DNA of 7,250 bases from contig CAXRGH010000084.1 in assembly GCA_964230195.1 (NCBI GenBank), positions 1 to 7,250 of the forward strand, written 5' to 3'. Positions 4,421 to 7,250 of this stretch are shown here, one piece after another. The notes under the pieces are model-generated. The model saw only the letters and a list, made by a program, of their open reading frames with translations, was not told the origin of the DNA and did not search any database. This stretch comes from CAXRGH01 sp964230195. GTDB taxonomy: Bacteria > Pseudomonadota > Gammaproteobacteria > Enterobacterales > Alteromonadaceae. Within the stretch, counting starts at the first letter, position 1, and the number at the start of each line of letters is the position of its first letter. Both the position numbers and the translations under genes were made by a program.

Positions 4421-7250
4421 ATGTTCTCACCCGTAAAACTACTTGATCCGCAATATCAGTTCCCATCACTTAGTGCGTTAAATCAATTAATCACTGAGCA
4501 TTATATCGTGGATGAGGATGCGCTGGTTCAGCAGTTAATCAATTACTTGGATGTTGATACCGCTCAACAAGCTAGCATTACTTCATCAACTGAAAGTTTG
4601 GTTGAGAGAGTGCGAGATGTGGCACAAAGCGGTGAGGGGGTTGAAGCCTTTTTACAGCAATACAGTTTAGATACTCACGAAGGTATCCTGTTAATGTGTC
4701 TGGCGGAAGCCTTACTTAGGATCCCGGATGCTGCCACCGCTGACGCACTCATTCAAGACAAGCTCGCAGTTGCTGATTGGAAAAATCATCTCAGTAACAG
4801 TGATTCAATTTTGGTTAATGCCTCAACATGGGGTTTATTGCTCACGGGTAAAGTGATCAAAGCGCCTAAGTTTAGCGATCACAACGATGGTCAAACGGTA
4901 TTGAGCAGTCTGATCAGTAAACTCGGTGAACCTATTGTAAGAAAAGCAATGTATGCCGCGATGAAGATTATGGGTAAGCAATTTGTCCTCGGTCGCAATA
5001 TCAAAGAAGCGTTGAAACGAAGTCGTGGGCAAATTAAACAGGGATACACTCATTCATACGATATGCTCGGTGAAGCCGCGTTAACCGCAGATGACGCCGA
5101 AAAATATTATAAAGCCTATTACGATGCCATTACTGCAATGGCAAGTAGCGCAGTCGCCGATAACGCGCCAAAAGGAGAGCATTCTGCGACTATCTCCATA
5201 AAACTTTCAGCCCTGCATCCTCGCTATGAAGAGAGTCAGAGAGATCGGGTTCTATCTGAAATGCGAGCGCGTGTTGTTGGATTGTTGCACCATGCCATCG
5301 ACAGTCACGTGGGCGTTAACATTGATGCTGAAGAAGCGGATAGACTGGAGTTGTCCCTTGCGCTTGTGATGAGCTGTCTGGACGATCCACGTATCCGTCA
5401 ATGGCGTAACCTCGGTTTTGTGGTTCAAGCTTATTCAAAACGTGCGTTACCTGTACTCATGATGCTGACGGAGTTGGCGAAAATTCATAATACCCTCATT
5501 CCCATACGCTTAGTAAAAGGAGCTTATTGGGATTATGAAATCAAGCATTGTCAAGAATTGGGAGTGTCAGGTTATCCTGTGTACACTCGTAAAGCGGGTA
5601 CTGATGTAAGTTATTTGGCGTGTGCTAAGTACTTATTAAGCGATTGGGCGGAAGGAAGATTGTATCCGCAATTCGCAACCCACAATGCGCAAACCGTGAG
5701 TAGCATACAACACATGGCGGGTAAACGTTCTTATGAATTCCAGCGTTTGCATGGAATGGGTGAAGCCTTGTATCAAACGGTGATTAACCAAGCGCCCGCC
5801 ACTCCAGTCCGTGTATATGCGCCGGTGGGCGCTCATGAGGACTTACTGCCTTATCTTGTTAGACGACTGCTTGAAAATGGTGCCAATAGTTCATTTGTTC
5901 ATAAATTGGTTGATCCTAGGACTCCTGTATCTTTGTTGACAATACATCCGGTTGCCCAACTGAAAGAACACGCAAGCTATCGAAATACCCATATTCCGTT
6001 ATCGGAAGCATTGTACAGTGACCGACAAAATTCACGAGGCGTGAATACCACTATTCATAGTCAAAGATCCCAATTGCTTGACGGAATGAAACCCCACTTA
6101 CAACAAAAATGGCAGGCAAAACCGATTATCCAAGGTCGTCCTAGCTATAACAAGAATGAGCAACATGCCATTTGTTCACCTTTTAACACGGGACACTTAG
6201 TTGGGCATGTTCAGTGGGCGACAAAAGATGAAGCAGAGCTGGCATTAACTGTTGCGAAACATGGCTATTTGAGTTGGCGTAATACCCATGTTGATGTGCG
6301 GGCAGCAGTGCTTGAACGCATGGCAGATTTGATACAAGCGCAGAGTGACGAGCTGTTAAGCCTGTGTTGCCTTGAGGCTGGAAAGACGATTGAAGATGGT
6401 ATTGCTGAAATCAGAGAAGCTGTTGATTTTTGCCGATATTACGCAATACACGCGCGTCAACGATTTGCTCAAAGAGAACATTTACAAGGACCAACTGGGG
6501 AAACGAATCAATTAATGGCATTGGGTAAGGGAGTGTTTGTTTGTATTAGTCCATGGAATTTCCCATTGGCTATTTTTCTTGGACAAGTTGCCGCCGCCAT
6601 CGTTACCGGAAACAGCGTGATTGCCAAGCCGGCTGAACAAACGTCATTGATTGCCTATCGCTGTGTTGAATTGCTATTACAGGCAGGTGCACCGGCAGAC
6701 GTGATCCAATACCTTCCCGGAACAGGCGCTGATCTTGGTGCTGTTCTGACGCAAAGTAATGCGGTGGCGGGGGTCTGTTTCACCGGGTCCACTCGGACGG
6801 CACAACTGATTAATTTGACGTTGGCGCAAAGGCAAGGGGCGATCGCTACGCTAATTGCAGAAACGGGCGGGCAAAACGCAATGATAGTGGACAGTACATC
6901 TTTACCTGAACAAGTTGTGAGCGATGCAGTGACTTCTGCATTTTCCAGTGCAGGGCAGCGTTGTTCTGCATTGCGAGTTCTTTACGTTCAAGAGGATATT
7001 GCTGACAATGTCATCACGCTATTGAAGGGAGCGTTGAATGAATTGGTGATGGGTGAACCACTGGCCCTTAAAACCGATGTTGGGCCAGTTATTGACGCAG
7101 CTGCACAGGCTAAATTGCAGGCGCATATCAACACCTTAAACGCTAAAGGTCAGGTCATTGCGCAGCTGCCGCAATCCGAACATCATCACCAGGGATATTT
7201 TGTTTCACCCACCATCGCGGAAATTGAGAGTATAAACGAACTCTCCGAAG
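4421..7250 (+). CDS. putA: Bifunctional proline dehydrogenase / L-glutamate gamma-semialdehyde dehydrogenase PutA (3' end outside window)
   Basis: PutA oxidises proline to glutamate in two steps: an FAD-dependent proline dehydrogenase feeding electrons to the quinone pool, then an NAD-dependent aldehyde dehydrogenase, with the intermediate channelled. The first 943 codons are present without frameshift. Residues about 1-200 are the helical arm and linker region. The PRODH barrel (about 200-500) has ISIKLSALHPRYE with K261, D302 (NIDAEEADRLE), VKGAYWD with Y369, QFATHNA, YEFQRLHGMGE, YAPVG with Y466, and R481-R482 in RRLLENGANSSF; several equal known E. coli active-site residues (K329, D370, Y437, Y540, R555, R556). 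The dehydrogenase half shows SPWNFPLAIF with N713, K736, FTGST, E814 in AETGGQN and the nucleophile C848 in SAGQRCSALR. The E. coli N-terminal ribbon-helix-helix domain is absent, so self-repression is not expected. ATG start with TGGAG at 4411-4415. The C-terminus is cut by the window edge. Confidence 0.97.
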   Translation, partial: MFSPVKLLDPQYQFPSLSALNQLITEHYIVDEDALVQQLINYLDVDTAQQASITSSTESLVERVRDVAQSGEGVEAFLQQYSLDTHEGILLMCLAEALLRIPDAATADALIQDKLAVADWKNHLSNSDSILVNASTWGLLLTGKVIKAPKFSDHNDGQTVLSSLISKLGEPIVRKAMYAAMKIMGKQFVLGRNIKEALKRSRGQIKQGYTHSYDMLGEAALTADDAEKYYKAYYDAITAMASSAVADNAPKGEHSATISIKLSALHPRYEESQRDRVLSEMRARVVGLLHHAIDSHVGVNIDAEEADRLELSLALVMSCLDDPRIRQWRNLGFVVQAYSKRALPVLMMLTELAKIHNTLIPIRLVKGAYWDYEIKHCQELGVSGYPVYTRKAGTDVSYLACAKYLLSDWAEGRLYPQFATHNAQTVSSIQHMAGKRSYEFQRLHGMGEALYQTVINQAPATPVRVYAPVGAHEDLLPYLVRRLLENGANSSFVHKLVDPRTPVSLLTIHPVAQLKEHASYRNTHIPLSEALYSDRQNSRGVNTTIHSQRSQLLDGMKPHLQQKWQAKPIIQGRPSYNKNEQHAICSPFNTGHLVGHVQWATKDEAELALTVAKHGYLSWRNTHVDVRAAVLERMADLIQAQSDELLSLCCLEAGKTIEDGIAEIREAVDFCRYYAIHARQRFAQREHLQGPTGETNQLMALGKGVFVCISPWNFPLAIFLGQVAAAIVTGNSVIAKPAEQTSLIAYRCVELLLQAGAPADVIQYLPGTGADLGAVLTQSNAVAGVCFTGSTRTAQLINLTLAQRQGAIATLIAETGGQNAMIVDSTSLPEQVVSDAVTSAFSSAGQRCSALRVLYVQEDIADNVITLLKGALNELVMGEPLALKTDVGPVIDAAAQAKLQAHINTLNAKGQVIAQLPQSEHHHQGYFVSPTIAEIESINELSE

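Noticed and set aside
4835..5836. Minus-strand open frames opposite putA
   Set aside because: They are antisense to conserved PutA sequence and have no recognisable product.
1..7250. Searched by eye for CRISPR repeats, transposase genes, att sites, tRNA and phage genes
   Set aside because: None were seen; composition and gene content are those of a normal core chromosome region.

Overview
The window looks like ordinary chromosomal core DNA from a gammaproteobacterium, probably a marine or Oceanospirillales/Alteromonadales-like lineage. Three things suggest this: a MutH-type mismatch-repair endonuclease (found in a subset of Gammaproteobacteria that use Dam methylation), the divergent ygiF/ygiM-type pair also seen in E. 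coli, and a fused PutA. Base composition is moderate (mid-40s % GC by eye) and even across the window. I see no insertion sequence, prophage, CRISPR array, tRNA or rRNA. The species cannot be fixed from the sequence alone.

Layout: (1) positions 1-587, minus strand, the N-terminal part of a TesB-like acyl-CoA thioesterase that runs off the left edge. (2) 588-915, a non-coding gap of about 330 bp between divergent genes, with a candidate thioesterase promoter and dyad, an orphan terminator-like hairpin, and a second hairpin before mutH. (3) 916-1599, plus strand, mutH with a TTG start. (4) 1584-1970, minus strand, a small VOC/glyoxalase-fold protein whose 3' end overlaps that of mutH by 16 bp. 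(5) 1990-3492, minus strand, a CYTH-CHAD inorganic triphosphatase (YgiF type), directly upstream of the VOC gene and probably co-transcribed with it. (6) 3493-3664, a divergent promoter region with a good sigma70-like promoter and a perfect 8+2+8 palindrome on its predicted start site. (7) 3665-4285, plus strand, a membrane-anchored SH3b/coiled-coil protein (YgiM/TIGR04211 type). (8) 4315-4343, a strong intrinsic terminator. (9) 4421 to the right edge, plus strand, putA encoding bifunctional proline dehydrogenase / glutamate-semialdehyde dehydrogenase, without the N-terminal DNA-binding domain of E. coli PutA.

The genes do not form one pathway. The only likely operon is ygiF-VOC. ygiF and ygiM share a divergent promoter region, an arrangement conserved with E. 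coli, which hints at a shared but undefined role. No convincing new biological system was found. The points most worth a second look are small-scale: operator-like palindromes on two predicted transcription starts, an orphan hairpin with a T-tract, a CHAD domain that has lost its typical basic motifs, and a VOC protein lacking canonical metal ligands.
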